Shown here: in pieces, positions 55,660-62,916 of the stretch | Layout of the letters: the number at the start of each line of letters is the position of its first letter | Numbering within the stretch: the stretch's first letter is position 1 | Assembly (NCBI RefSeq): GCF_005887635.2 | Contig: NZ_CP040818.1 | Location: 2,944,501-3,008,500 of the forward strand | Origin: Paroceanicella profunda | GTDB taxonomy: Bacteria > Pseudomonadota > Alphaproteobacteria > Rhodobacterales > Rhodobacteraceae | DNA length: 64,000 bases | Reading direction: 5' to 3' | Notes under the pieces: generated by a model | What the model saw: only the letters and a program-made list of their open reading frames with translations | What the model was told of the DNA's origin: nothing | Databases searched by the model: none | Position numbers and translations under genes: made by a program

Positions 55660-56067
55660 CGTGAGGGTCCTTCCGGTCTGCCGACCCGTCGTGCGGCGCG
55701 GGTCGCGCGGGGAGTATAGCGCAGGTTCGCGCGGTGCGGCGAGTGCCGGGTTGCGCGCGCAACCGGGATCGCGTTGGCGGTGAGCATGGGGGGAGGACCG
55801 CCTGCGGGGGGGAGGCGGGAAGATGCCTGACGGGGTCAGCGCGCCCGCCCGCCCTTCCGGCGGTTCGGGGCGTGGCGGCTTGCGGGGCGTTCGTCCGGCA
55901 CCCGGCCCCGGCGTGCACCGCGACCTCGACCACCCGTTCGGGAGGATCCGCCTGGCGGGCGGACCGATGCGGTGCGGGCCGCCGGGCGAACCGCGCCGCG
56001 CATCCTGCGCGTGGCGTCACGGGGATGGCCCGGCCGGGAGCGGAGGGGCCGGCCCGCTGGCCCCGCG
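55660..56067. other. Intergenic stretch upstream of the macroglobulin gene
   Basis: About 400 bp of GC-rich DNA separate the TauE/SafE gene's stop from the macroglobulin start on the same strand. It should hold a promoter, but I see no convincing motif. No bridging frame with overlaps at both ends exists here. Confidence 0.5.
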
Positions 56068-56832
56068 TCAGCCGGCCAGACTAAAGAGCGCGTCGAAGGC
56101 GAGTTTCGCGGAGAGCGTGCCGAGCAGCACCAGAAGCACCCGCTCGAAGGTGGCCGGGGAGATGCGGCGCGCCAGCCGGGCACCGAGCGGCATCGCGAGC
56201 ATGATCGGCAGGAGCGCACAGGCGCTGGCCAGCAATCCCATGCCGGTCATCAGCCCGCCGGCCCAGAAGGCCGGGATCTGCACCGCGGTGAAGGTGCAGA
56301 AGAACAGCGAGATCCCGGCCATGAAGGGCACCCGCCCCAGCCGCAGGGCGGAGAGGAAGGTGATGGACACCGGCGCGGAAATGCCCGTGGCCCCCTGAAG
56401 CACCCCGGCGGCGAGGCCGGCGGGAAAGGCGAAGCGGATGCCCTGGCCCGGCGTGAGCCCCCAGCCGGGCCGCGCGAGGCGCAGGCCGATATAGCCGGCC
56501 ACCGCCACGGCGACCGCGAGCGGCAGCAGCGTCATCGGGAGGTCGCGCAGCGCCCATGTTCCCAGCAGGATCCCGGCCACGCCGCCACCCATCAACGGCA
56601 GCATGAGCGCGCGGCCGGGAAGCGCGGCGCGGTATCTCCACGCCTGCCACAGGTTGGTGAGCAGGTTGGGCACCAGCATCACCATCACCGCGAGCCGGAC
56701 GTCGAACATCGCCGCGATGGCGGGCACGGCGAGCAGCGGCGCGCCGGCGCCCGTGGCCCCCTTCAGGATGCCACCGCCGGCAAGGCACAGGGCGACCAGC
56801 AGGATTTCGGCGATGAGCGTGAGATCGGGCAT
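56068..56832 (-). CDS. TauE/SafE-family membrane permease
   Basis: This 254-residue inner-membrane protein has seven or eight hydrophobic segments, starting LIAEILLVALCLAGGGILKGATGAGAPLLAVPAI and repeating the family signature in GVLQGATGISAPVSITFL. The family exports sulfite, sulfoacetate or other organic anions. No sulfur gene lies nearby, so the substrate is open. It is transcribed towards the macroglobulin/pbpC operon, with a 408-bp gap. Confidence 0.88.
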   Translation of the reverse strand: MPDLTLIAEILLVALCLAGGGILKGATGAGAPLLAVPAIAAMFDVRLAVMVMLVPNLLTNLWQAWRYRAALPGRALMLPLMGGGVAGILLGTWALRDLPMTLLPLAVAVAVAGYIGLRLARPGWGLTPGQGIRFAFPAGLAAGVLQGATGISAPVSITFLSALRLGRVPFMAGISLFFCTFTAVQIPAFWAGGLMTGMGLLASACALLPIMLAMPLGARLARRISPATFERVLLVLLGTLSAKLAFDALFSLAG

Positions 56833-57412
56833 CCGGCAGCGGGCCTCTGGCAGGAAGGAGGGCGCGCGGACGGGCCCGGGGGCCCCCGCCCTCTACTCCC
56901 GCGCAGGCGGGATGGCAAAGGCTTTCTGCCCGCCCGGAACCAGCGCTCGCCGTCGCGCCCGCATGGCGCGCACCTACCACCGCGCCCGCATGGCACGCGC
57001 CTGCCACCGCGCCCGCATGGCACGCACCTGCCATCGCGCCCGCATGGCGCGCGCGCCGTCGCGCCCGCATGGCGCGCGCGCCGTCGCGCCCGGCGGAAGC
57101 GCGGCGCCCGCGCCCCCTCCGGGCCTGAAGGAGGCCGTTCCGGCCACGCCTCTTCACTCCCGTGCCCCGGCAGGGCCGGGACACGCTCGGACCGGCGCCT
57201 TCGGCAGTCGGGCGCGGGCTGTCGGGGGCGGCAGAGTGCGGATGCGGCAGAGTGCGGGCGTGTGCCGGAGGGGAGCGGCACGCCGGTGCGATGCTGGCGC
57301 AGGGCTGGCCCGCCGGCGCGGCGCGGGGGGAGGCGGTGCCAAGGTCGGTGCAGGCTGCCGGCTGACCGGCGCCCGCGCGCCGGGCATGGGGCCGGGCGAC
57401 GTCGGCGCGGTG
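56833..57412. other. Low-complexity gap between ccoS and the TauE/SafE gene
   Basis: About 580 bp with a 27-bp repeat array at 56954-57084. All open frames are Arg/Ala/Gly/His low complexity and none spans the gap with overlaps at both ends. No gene is recognised. Confidence 0.55.
56954..57084. repeat. 27/25-bp tandem repeat
   Basis: Five units begin CGCGCCCGCATGGC. Three are 27 bp (56954, 56981, 57008) and two identical ones are 25 bp (57035, 57060). The near-identity of neighbours indicates recent slippage. Confidence 0.85.
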
Positions 57413-57595
57413 TCAGGAGCGGGAGCTGCGGTTGCGATCGTCGATCACGGGGTCCGGGTCGTCAGGCAGCAGGATGCGCTGCGCGTCGCCCTCGATATCG
57501 CGGTACTGGCCCGAGCGCAGGGTCCAGAGGAAGGCGCCGAGGCCGCAGAGGCCGAGGAACAGCGAGATCGGGATGAGCAGGGCGAGAATGGTCAT
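57413..57595 (-). CDS. ccoS: cbb3 oxidase maturation protein CcoS
   Basis: This 60-residue membrane protein begins MTILALLIPISLFLGLCGLGAFLWTLRSGQYRD and continues DIEGDAQRILLPDDP, the characteristic CcoS pattern of one helix followed by the GQYDDLEGxAxRIL-like motif. It is short enough to be hidden inside a longer frame starting at 58006. ATG 57595 overlaps the ccoI stop as ATGA. CcoS is needed for heme and copper insertion into cbb3 oxidase. It is the last gene of ccoGHIS. Confidence 0.92.
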   Translation of the reverse strand: MTILALLIPISLFLGLCGLGAFLWTLRSGQYRDIEGDAQRILLPDDPDPVIDDRNRSSRS

Positions 57596-59838
57596 CGGCG
57601 CCCCCCGGTGCCGCGCCCGGGCCGCAGGGCGTTGAGGGTGACGAGGATGGAGGAGCCGGACATAGCCAGCGCCGCGATGAGCGGATCGACCAGGCCCAGG
57701 GCGGCGAGGGGCACGGCGGCGAGGTTGTAGACCGCCGCGAGGCCGAAGTTCTCCAGCGCCCGGCGGCGGGCGAGGCGCGCCTGATCGAGGCACAGCATGA
57801 CGGGGGCGAGCCCGGTCTCCGGGATCACGAAATCCGCGGCGATGCGGGCGATGTCGCTGCCCGAGGCCGGGGAGAGCGACACATGCGCCGCGGCCAGCGC
57901 GGGCGCGTCGTTGAGCCCGTCGCCGATCATCGCGACCGTCGCGCCGCTCGCCGCGAGCTCCCTGAGCGCGCGCAGCTTGTCGGCCGGGGTGAGGCGGGCC
58001 TGCCACTGCGGGATCCCGGTGGCCGCGGCAGCGGCGGCGACCGCCTCCGGCGCGTCACCCGACAGCAGCAGCACCCGCAGCCCGCGCGCGGCGAGGCGGG
58101 AGATCGTCTCCGCCGCGTCGGGCTTCAGCGCGTCGGTGAAGCTGAAGACCACCGGCGCGCCCAGCCCGGTGAGCCAGACCTCGGAGCCCGCGCCGCCATC
58201 GACCCCGCACCAGGCGGCGCGGCCGAGGCGCAGGCGCCGGCCCGCCACGCGTGCCTCCACACCCTGGCCCGGGATCTCGGCGAGCGCCTCCACCGCCGCG
58301 GGCGCCGCGGCCTCGGCGAGGGCGGCAAGCCCGACATGGCCGGCAAGGGCGCGCGAGAACGGGTGGCGGCTGGCCTCGGCGAGGCAGCGCGCGGCGGCGG
58401 CCTGCTCCGGGCTGAGCGGGGGCAGGAGCACCTCCGGGCGGCCGGTGGTGAGGGTGCCGGTCTTGTCGAACACCACGGTGTCGACCTCCGCAAGGCGCTC
58501 GAGGGCGGAGCCGTCCTTCACGTAGACCGCGGCGCGGAACAGCCGCCCGCTCACCACCGCTTGAACTGCCGGCACCGCGAGCCCCAGCGCGCAGGGGCAG
58601 GTGACGATGAGCACCGCCGCCGCGATCATCACCGCCTCGCGCACCGGCAGCCCGGTGGCGAGCCAGCCCAGGAACACCGCGGCCGCGGCGAGGTGGACCG
58701 CCGGCGCATAGATGCGCGCGGCGCGGTCCGCCAGCCGCGTGTAGCGGTTGCGCCCGGCCTCCGCGGCGGCGACCATGCGGGTGATCTCGGCGATGAGCGT
58801 CGCCTCCCCGGTGGCGCGAACCTCAACGGTGAGGGCGGCGGCAAGGTTCATCATCCCGGCGTGCACCGGGGTGCCGGGCCCGGCGGTCTCCGGAACGCTC
58901 TCGCCGGTGACCATGGCGCGGTCGATCTCGCTCACGCCGTCCAGCACCACGCCGTCGGCCGGCAGGGTCTCGCCGCGGGCGACGAGGATGCGGTCTCCCG
59001 GGCGCAAATCCTCGACATGGACATGGGTGCGGCCCTCGGGCGTCACCAGCAGGGCGGTGCGGGCGGTGAGCGTGGCGAGCTGCGCCGCGGCCGAACGCGC
59101 GGCGCGGCGGGTGTGATGGTCCAGCACCCGGCCGAGCAGCAGGAAGAAGGTGAGGCTCACGGAGGCGTCGAAATAGGCCTCCGCCCCGCCCTGGACGGTC
59201 TCCGACAGCGACACCCCGGCGGCGAGCAGGATGGCGAGGCTGATCGGCACGTCCATGTTCAGCCGCCCGGCGCGCAGCGCGGCCCAGGCCGAGCGGTGGA
59301 AGGGCATGCCGGAGAAGATCACCACCGGCAGGGCGATCATCGCCGAGATCCAGTGCAGCAGGTCGCGCGTGGCCCCGTCCGCCCCGGACCAGACGGCCAC
59401 CGAGAGCAGCATGATGTTCATCGCCGCGAAGCCGGCCACGCCGAGCCGGGCGACAAGGTCGCGCCCCCGGGCGTCGGAGGCGAGCTCGCCCATCGCGGCG
59501 CTGTCGCAGGGGCGGGCGGAATAGCCCAGCCGGGCGAGGGCGGCGAGGATGTCGTCCGCCGCGATCCGCCCTGCATCGAAGCGCACCGACAGCCGGTGCA
59601 GCGACAGGTTCAGCCGCGCCGAGGCCACGCCGGGCAACCGGCCCAGCCCGCGCTCGATGGTGCCGATGCAGGCCGCGCAATGCGCTTCGGGCACCAGCAG
59701 ATCGAGCGTGAACCCGCCCTTGCCGTCCGGCCGCGCCATGCGCGCGGCGGCCGAGCCGCCCCGGGCCACGTCGAGCGCGGCCCCGGTGGGGCAACAGGCC
59801 GCCGGCGCCGGGCCGGCCTCATACCCGACGGTGCTCAT
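57592..59838 (-). CDS. ccoI: Copper-transporting P-type ATPase CcoI
   Basis: This roughly 748-residue inner-membrane P1B ATPase supplies copper for cbb3 oxidase assembly. It has an N-terminal heavy-metal domain with AHCAACIGTIE, an extra CC at residues 14-15, the TGES phosphatase motif (VTGESVP), the membrane copper site CPC near residue 412 (VTCPCALGLAVP), the DKTGT phosphorylation site near 458, and GDGLNDAPALA. ATG 59838 was chosen because the metal domain follows; the open frame upstream is repeat sequence. It overlaps neighbours by ATGA at both ends. Confidence 0.93.
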   Translation of the reverse strand: MSTVGYEAGPAPAACCPTGAALDVARGGSAAARMARPDGKGGFTLDLLVPEAHCAACIGTIERGLGRLPGVASARLNLSLHRLSVRFDAGRIAADDILAALARLGYSARPCDSAAMGELASDARGRDLVARLGVAGFAAMNIMLLSVAVWSGADGATRDLLHWISAMIALPVVIFSGMPFHRSAWAALRAGRLNMDVPISLAILLAAGVSLSETVQGGAEAYFDASVSLTFFLLLGRVLDHHTRRAARSAAAQLATLTARTALLVTPEGRTHVHVEDLRPGDRILVARGETLPADGVVLDGVSEIDRAMVTGESVPETAGPGTPVHAGMMNLAAALTVEVRATGEATLIAEITRMVAAAEAGRNRYTRLADRAARIYAPAVHLAAAAVFLGWLATGLPVREAVMIAAAVLIVTCPCALGLAVPAVQAVVSGRLFRAAVYVKDGSALERLAEVDTVVFDKTGTLTTGRPEVLLPPLSPEQAAAARCLAEASRHPFSRALAGHVGLAALAEAAAPAAVEALAEIPGQGVEARVAGRRLRLGRAAWCGVDGGAGSEVWLTGLGAPVVFSFTDALKPDAAETISRLAARGLRVLLLSGDAPEAVAAAAAATGIPQWQARLTPADKLRALRELAASGATVAMIGDGLNDAPALAAAHVSLSPASGSDIARIAADFVIPETGLAPVMLCLDQARLARRRALENFGLAAVYNLAAVPLAALGLVDPLIAALAMSGSSILVTLNALRPGRGTGGRR

Positions 59839-60470
59839 CGTCCCTGTCCTGACCTGCCGCGCGACATCCCGCGCGCACGCGGAGCTCGCCGGGCGATGGC
59901 AGCTTCCGCACCCGCCGGCGCGGCAATGCCTTTCCGCGCGGCCAGCCAGGCCGGACGGGCGCCCCGGAAGGCCGGCGCGCAGCGAGGCGCGACCGGGTTC
60001 GCAGCGGCGCGGGCCCCCGTCCATCCACACCGGGGCGTCGCAGCGCCTGGTGCATGCGGGTCGGCGACAGGGCTCACCGGTGCGAGGGAGGCAGATCCCG
60101 GCAGCGCGGCCGGACGGGCCGCGCGGAAGGCAGGTGCGCACGCGGCTGCATCCCACGTCGGGGCAGTATGGGGCACCGTCCGTCCACATCCGGGCGCTGC
60201 GCCGCCCGGCAGGTGCGGAACGGCGGCAGGTCCGGCAGGCAGGAGCGTGGCAGCGCCCGGACGCCCGGCTGGACAGGCCCGGCGAGGGGCCGGTGCGCCG
60301 CGGAACGCATCCGGGGCCGCAGCGTCGGGGGATGCCGTCCACACGCATCGGGACACCGCAGCGCGGGGCGTGCGGAGACCTGCGGCAGGCTTGACCGGCG
60401 GGAGCGTGGCAGCGCCCGGCGGTGCCGCCGGGATGCGGAAGGCCCGCGTGGTTGCAAGGGCGGCGCTCAT
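59835..60470 (-). CDS. Repeat-built ORF between ccoH and ccoI (211 residues)
   Basis: This frame runs from ATG 60470, overlapping the previous frame's stop as ATGA, to a stop inside the ATGA that starts ccoI. It is built of a 159-bp unit (53 codons), so the protein repeats: FRGAPAPRRACPAGRPGAAT, FRAARPAALPGSASLAPVSP and FRGARPAWLAARKG begin successive units. Each unit carries a Cys near RCGWT or GCGRT. It is rich in Ala, Pro and Arg, with no signal or membrane segment. It may be a real disordered protein or a translated spacer. No family is recognised. Confidence 0.45.
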   Translation of the reverse strand: MSAALATTRAFRIPAAPPGAATLPPVKPAAGLRTPRAAVSRCVWTASPDAAAPDAFRGAPAPRRACPAGRPGAATLLPAGPAAVPHLPGGAAPGCGRTVPHTAPTWDAAACAPAFRAARPAALPGSASLAPVSPVADPHAPGAATPRCGWTGARAAANPVAPRCAPAFRGARPAWLAARKGIAAPAGAEAAIARRAPRARGMSRGRSGQGR

Positions 60471-60475
60471 CCCGG
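60019..60475. repeat. 159-bp tandem repeat (almost three copies)
   Basis: Units begin GTCCATCCACACC (60019), GTCCGTCCACATC (60178) and GTCCACACGCATC (60337), each exactly 159 bp apart. The third ends near 60475. The copies have diverged by many substitutions but kept length and reading frame. Confidence 0.85.
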
Positions 60476-60853
60476 TTTTCCGGTCAGGGCCGGGGCGTCG
60501 GGTTTGGCCATCACGGGCGCCACGGGCAGATGTGGGGTGCCGGGTAAGGCCATTCCGGGCGCCACGGGCAGGTGTGCGGCGGTGAGTGGCTGAGAAGCGG
60601 AAGGCCCCTGCCGGGCGGTGAGTGGCTGCGCGGCGGAAGACGCGGGCGGGGTGGCGGATGACTGCGCGGCGGAAGGTCCGTGCGGGACGACGGGCGCTTG
60701 GACGGGCGGGGGGACCACCGGCGCGGCGGAAGGCCCGTGCGGAGGGATAGGTGCGGGGTCGGCCGGCAGGCCGATGGGCGCCTCGGGCAGCAGCATTTCG
60801 CGCAGACGGCGGGCGGCGCAGGGGGTGGCGCAGGTGCAGGGGGCGTCGCTCAT
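60467..60853 (-). CDS. Small Cys-containing, Pro/Ala-rich ORF after ccoH (128 residues)
   Basis: This frame starts MSDAPCTCATPCAARRLREMLLPEAP, with three cysteines in CTCATPC followed by a short amphipathic stretch. A disordered tail repeats HLPVAPGMALPGTP / HLPVAPVMAKPDAP and GPSA-type motifs. ATG 60853 overlaps the ccoH stop as ATGA, and its stop overlaps the next frame. The N-terminus looks like a conserved metal-binding peptide, and with ccoI next to it a role in copper handling is conceivable, but I recognise no family. It is more gene-like than the following repeat ORF. Confidence 0.5.
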   Translation of the reverse strand: MSDAPCTCATPCAARRLREMLLPEAPIGLPADPAPIPPHGPSAAPVVPPPVQAPVVPHGPSAAQSSATPPASSAAQPLTARQGPSASQPLTAAHLPVAPGMALPGTPHLPVAPVMAKPDAPALTGKPG

Positions 60854-61314
60854 CCCCGATCCTCCGGCACGAAGACGCGGGCCTCGCCCTGCCAGGTGGC
60901 GCCGGCGGCGCCGCGCAGGTGGAGGTTCACCCGCCACAGGCCGGGCGGCAGGTCGAAGCGGGCGCGGTAGGCGGCGCCTTCGTCGATGAACTCCAGCTCC
61001 TGCGCCCCCTGGTCGGTGGAGGGGCGCGCGGCATGGGCGGTGAGGGCGAGACCGTGCACCGGCACGCCGGCGGCATCGGTGATCCGTGCCACCACGCCGC
61101 CCGCGTCATGGGCGAGGCTCACGGACCAGCCCAGGGCCTCCTGCTCGGCGCGGTTGCGGTCGAACTCCTGGCTGGCGACGTAGGAATTCTCCACCACCAG
61201 CCCGGGGAAGGTGCCGGTGGCCAGCATCGCCATCGTCACGTTCACCGCGATGATGATGCCGAAGCCGGTGACGAAGATGGCGAGCACCATGCGGCCCGTG
61301 AGCGGTCTGGTCAT
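60850..61314 (-). CDS. ccoH: cbb3 oxidase biogenesis protein CcoH (FixH)
   Basis: This 154-residue FixH-family protein starts MTRPLTGRMVLAIFVTGFGIIIAVNVTMAMLATGTFPGLVVENSYVASQEFDRN: one membrane helix and the NSYVASQxFN-like family motif. The periplasmic domain ends RVNLHLRGAAGATWQGEARVFVP. It interacts with the assembling cbb3 oxidase. It overlaps ccoG as ATGA, and its own stop overlaps the next start. Confidence 0.93.
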   Translation of the reverse strand: MTRPLTGRMVLAIFVTGFGIIIAVNVTMAMLATGTFPGLVVENSYVASQEFDRNRAEQEALGWSVSLAHDAGGVVARITDAAGVPVHGLALTAHAARPSTDQGAQELEFIDEGAAYRARFDLPPGLWRVNLHLRGAAGATWQGEARVFVPEDRG

Positions 61315-62732
61315 GCGTCGGGTCCCTTGAAGAAGCTCATGGTGCGGGCGCGGGCGGGGCTGTCCTGCTCCGCCACCCAGACCTCCATCGGCACGTCGCC
61401 GGTCACGCCCGCCCCGGGTTCCGCGCTCACGAACACGCGGATCTCGCGGATCTGGTCGGGGCCGACCTCGATCAGCCTGCCGTCTTCGCCCTGGACCTGC
61501 AAGTCCAGCGGCAGGGCGGACTGCACCCCCAGCACGTAGCGGCGCGTGTCGCCGTGACGGTTGGCGATCTTGACGGTGTAGCCGTTGCGGATCGCCCCGG
61601 AGGAGAGGGTGACGAAGAGCGGGTTCCGGTCATGCGCCACGGTAAGGTCCACCGAGCTGCGCAGCGCCAGCGTCACCACCATCGCCACGCCGATGCCGGC
61701 CCAGAGCGTGGTGTAGAGCAGGGTGCGCGGCCGCACGATCCGCGTCCAGACCGGCGGGGTGGGCGCGCCCTTCGCGGCCGCCTCGTCATCGGCGAGGGTG
61801 ACGTAGTCGATCAGCCCGCGCGGCTTGCCGATCCTGTCCATCACCTCGTCGCAGGCGTCGACGCACAGCGCGCAGGTGATGCATTCGAGCTGCTGGCCGT
61901 TGCGGATGTCGATGCCCATGGGGCAGACATTCACGCAGCCCATGCAGTCGATGCAGTCACCCGTGGTGTTCTCGTGCTTCTTGCCGCGCGGCTCGCCCCG
62001 CCACTCGCGGTAGCTCACGGTGAGGGTGTTCTCGTCCATCATCGCGGCCTGGATGCGCGGCCAGGGGCACATGTAGATGCAGATCTGCTCGCGCATGAAG
62101 CCGCCGAAGGTGAAGGTGGTGGCGGTGAGCAGGGCGACGGAGATGTAGGCCACCGGATGCGCCGCCCCGGTGACGAGGTCATGCGCCAGCGTCGGCGCAT
62201 CGGCGAAATAGAACACCCAGGCCCCGCCGGTGGCGAGGCCGATCAGTGCCCAGACCGTCCATTTCGTCAGTCTGAGGCGGGTTTTGCGCCCGTCCCATTT
62301 CTGCCTGAGCAGGCGGATGCGGGCATTGCGATCGCCCTCGATCCAGCGCTCCACCAGGATGAACAGGTCGGTCCAGACCGTCTGCGGGCAGGTGTAGCCG
62401 CACCACACCCGCCCCAGGGCAGAGGTGAACAGGAACAGCCCCAGCCCGGCCATGATCAGCAGGCCCGCGACATAGTAGAATTCCTGCGGCCAGATCTCGA
62501 TCCAGAAGAAGTAGAACCGCCGGTTCGCGAGATCCACCAGCACCGCCTGGTCAGGCAGGTTCGGGCCCCTGTCCCAGCGGATCCAGGGGGTGATGTAGTA
62601 GATGCCGAGCGTGACCGCGAGGATCCACCACTTGAGATTTCGAAACCAGCCATGCACCCGCCTGGGAAAGATCGGGATGCGGGCGGCATAGAGGGGTTGG
62701 GGCTCGACGCCCCCGGCGGGACCGTGACTCAT
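61311..62732 (-). CDS. ccoG: cbb3 oxidase accessory ferredoxin-like protein CcoG (FixG/RdxB)
   Basis: This 473-residue inner-membrane iron-sulfur protein has several helices, the YTCPQTVWTDLFILVERW motif, a double 4Fe-4S ferredoxin region CIDCMGCVNVCPMGIDIRNGQQLECITCALCVDACD at about residues 257-292, and a C-terminal immunoglobulin-like FixG_C domain. CcoG is thought to reduce copper for CcoI. AGGAGGT precedes ATG 62732. It is the first gene of the minus-strand ccoGHIS operon, 57 bp downstream of an FnrL-like box. The oxidase genes ccoNOQP are not in the window. Confidence 0.94.
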   Translation of the reverse strand: MSHGPAGGVEPQPLYAARIPIFPRRVHGWFRNLKWWILAVTLGIYYITPWIRWDRGPNLPDQAVLVDLANRRFYFFWIEIWPQEFYYVAGLLIMAGLGLFLFTSALGRVWCGYTCPQTVWTDLFILVERWIEGDRNARIRLLRQKWDGRKTRLRLTKWTVWALIGLATGGAWVFYFADAPTLAHDLVTGAAHPVAYISVALLTATTFTFGGFMREQICIYMCPWPRIQAAMMDENTLTVSYREWRGEPRGKKHENTTGDCIDCMGCVNVCPMGIDIRNGQQLECITCALCVDACDEVMDRIGKPRGLIDYVTLADDEAAAKGAPTPPVWTRIVRPRTLLYTTLWAGIGVAMVVTLALRSSVDLTVAHDRNPLFVTLSSGAIRNGYTVKIANRHGDTRRYVLGVQSALPLDLQVQGEDGRLIEVGPDQIREIRVFVSAEPGAGVTGDVPMEVWVAEQDSPARARTMSFFKGPDA

Positions 62733-62788
62733 CGGGACCTCCTGTGATGAGTGACGGCTCTTCCTATCCCGCCCGGCCGGGCAATTCC

Positions 62789-62802
62789 TTGATCGAGGTC
62801 AA
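62789..62802 (-). promoter_or_regulatory. FnrL/FNR box upstream of ccoG
   Basis: Read towards ccoG the sequence is TTGACCTCGATCAA, a full match to the alphaproteobacterial FnrL pattern TTGAY-N4-ATCAA. It lies 57 bp upstream of the ccoG start, as expected for oxygen-controlled cbb3 maturation genes. Confidence 0.75.
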
Positions 62803-62916
62803 CCACGCCGTGTCGTGACGCCTCGCCCGCCCGGCGATCCGTGCTAGGTTGAGCCCCACCAAAGGGCGCCGCGCCGCCAGCGGCCCGACGCCCCGCAAAC
62901 CGGGAGGATACGGGCA

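Noticed and set aside
49816..55719. 1967-codon plus-strand open frame
   Set aside because: It lies antisense to the macroglobulin gene, whose signal peptide, thioester and domains are clear. Long antisense frames arise from the high GC content, and the translation is Gly/Arg/His low complexity.
57592..60348. 918-residue version of CcoI starting at 60348
   Set aside because: The first 170 residues would be repeat-derived low complexity. ATG 59838 gives a normal N-terminus and an ATGA overlap.
57883..60585. 900-codon plus-strand open frame
   Set aside because: Mirror frame of ccoI and of the 159-bp repeat; no recognisable domain.
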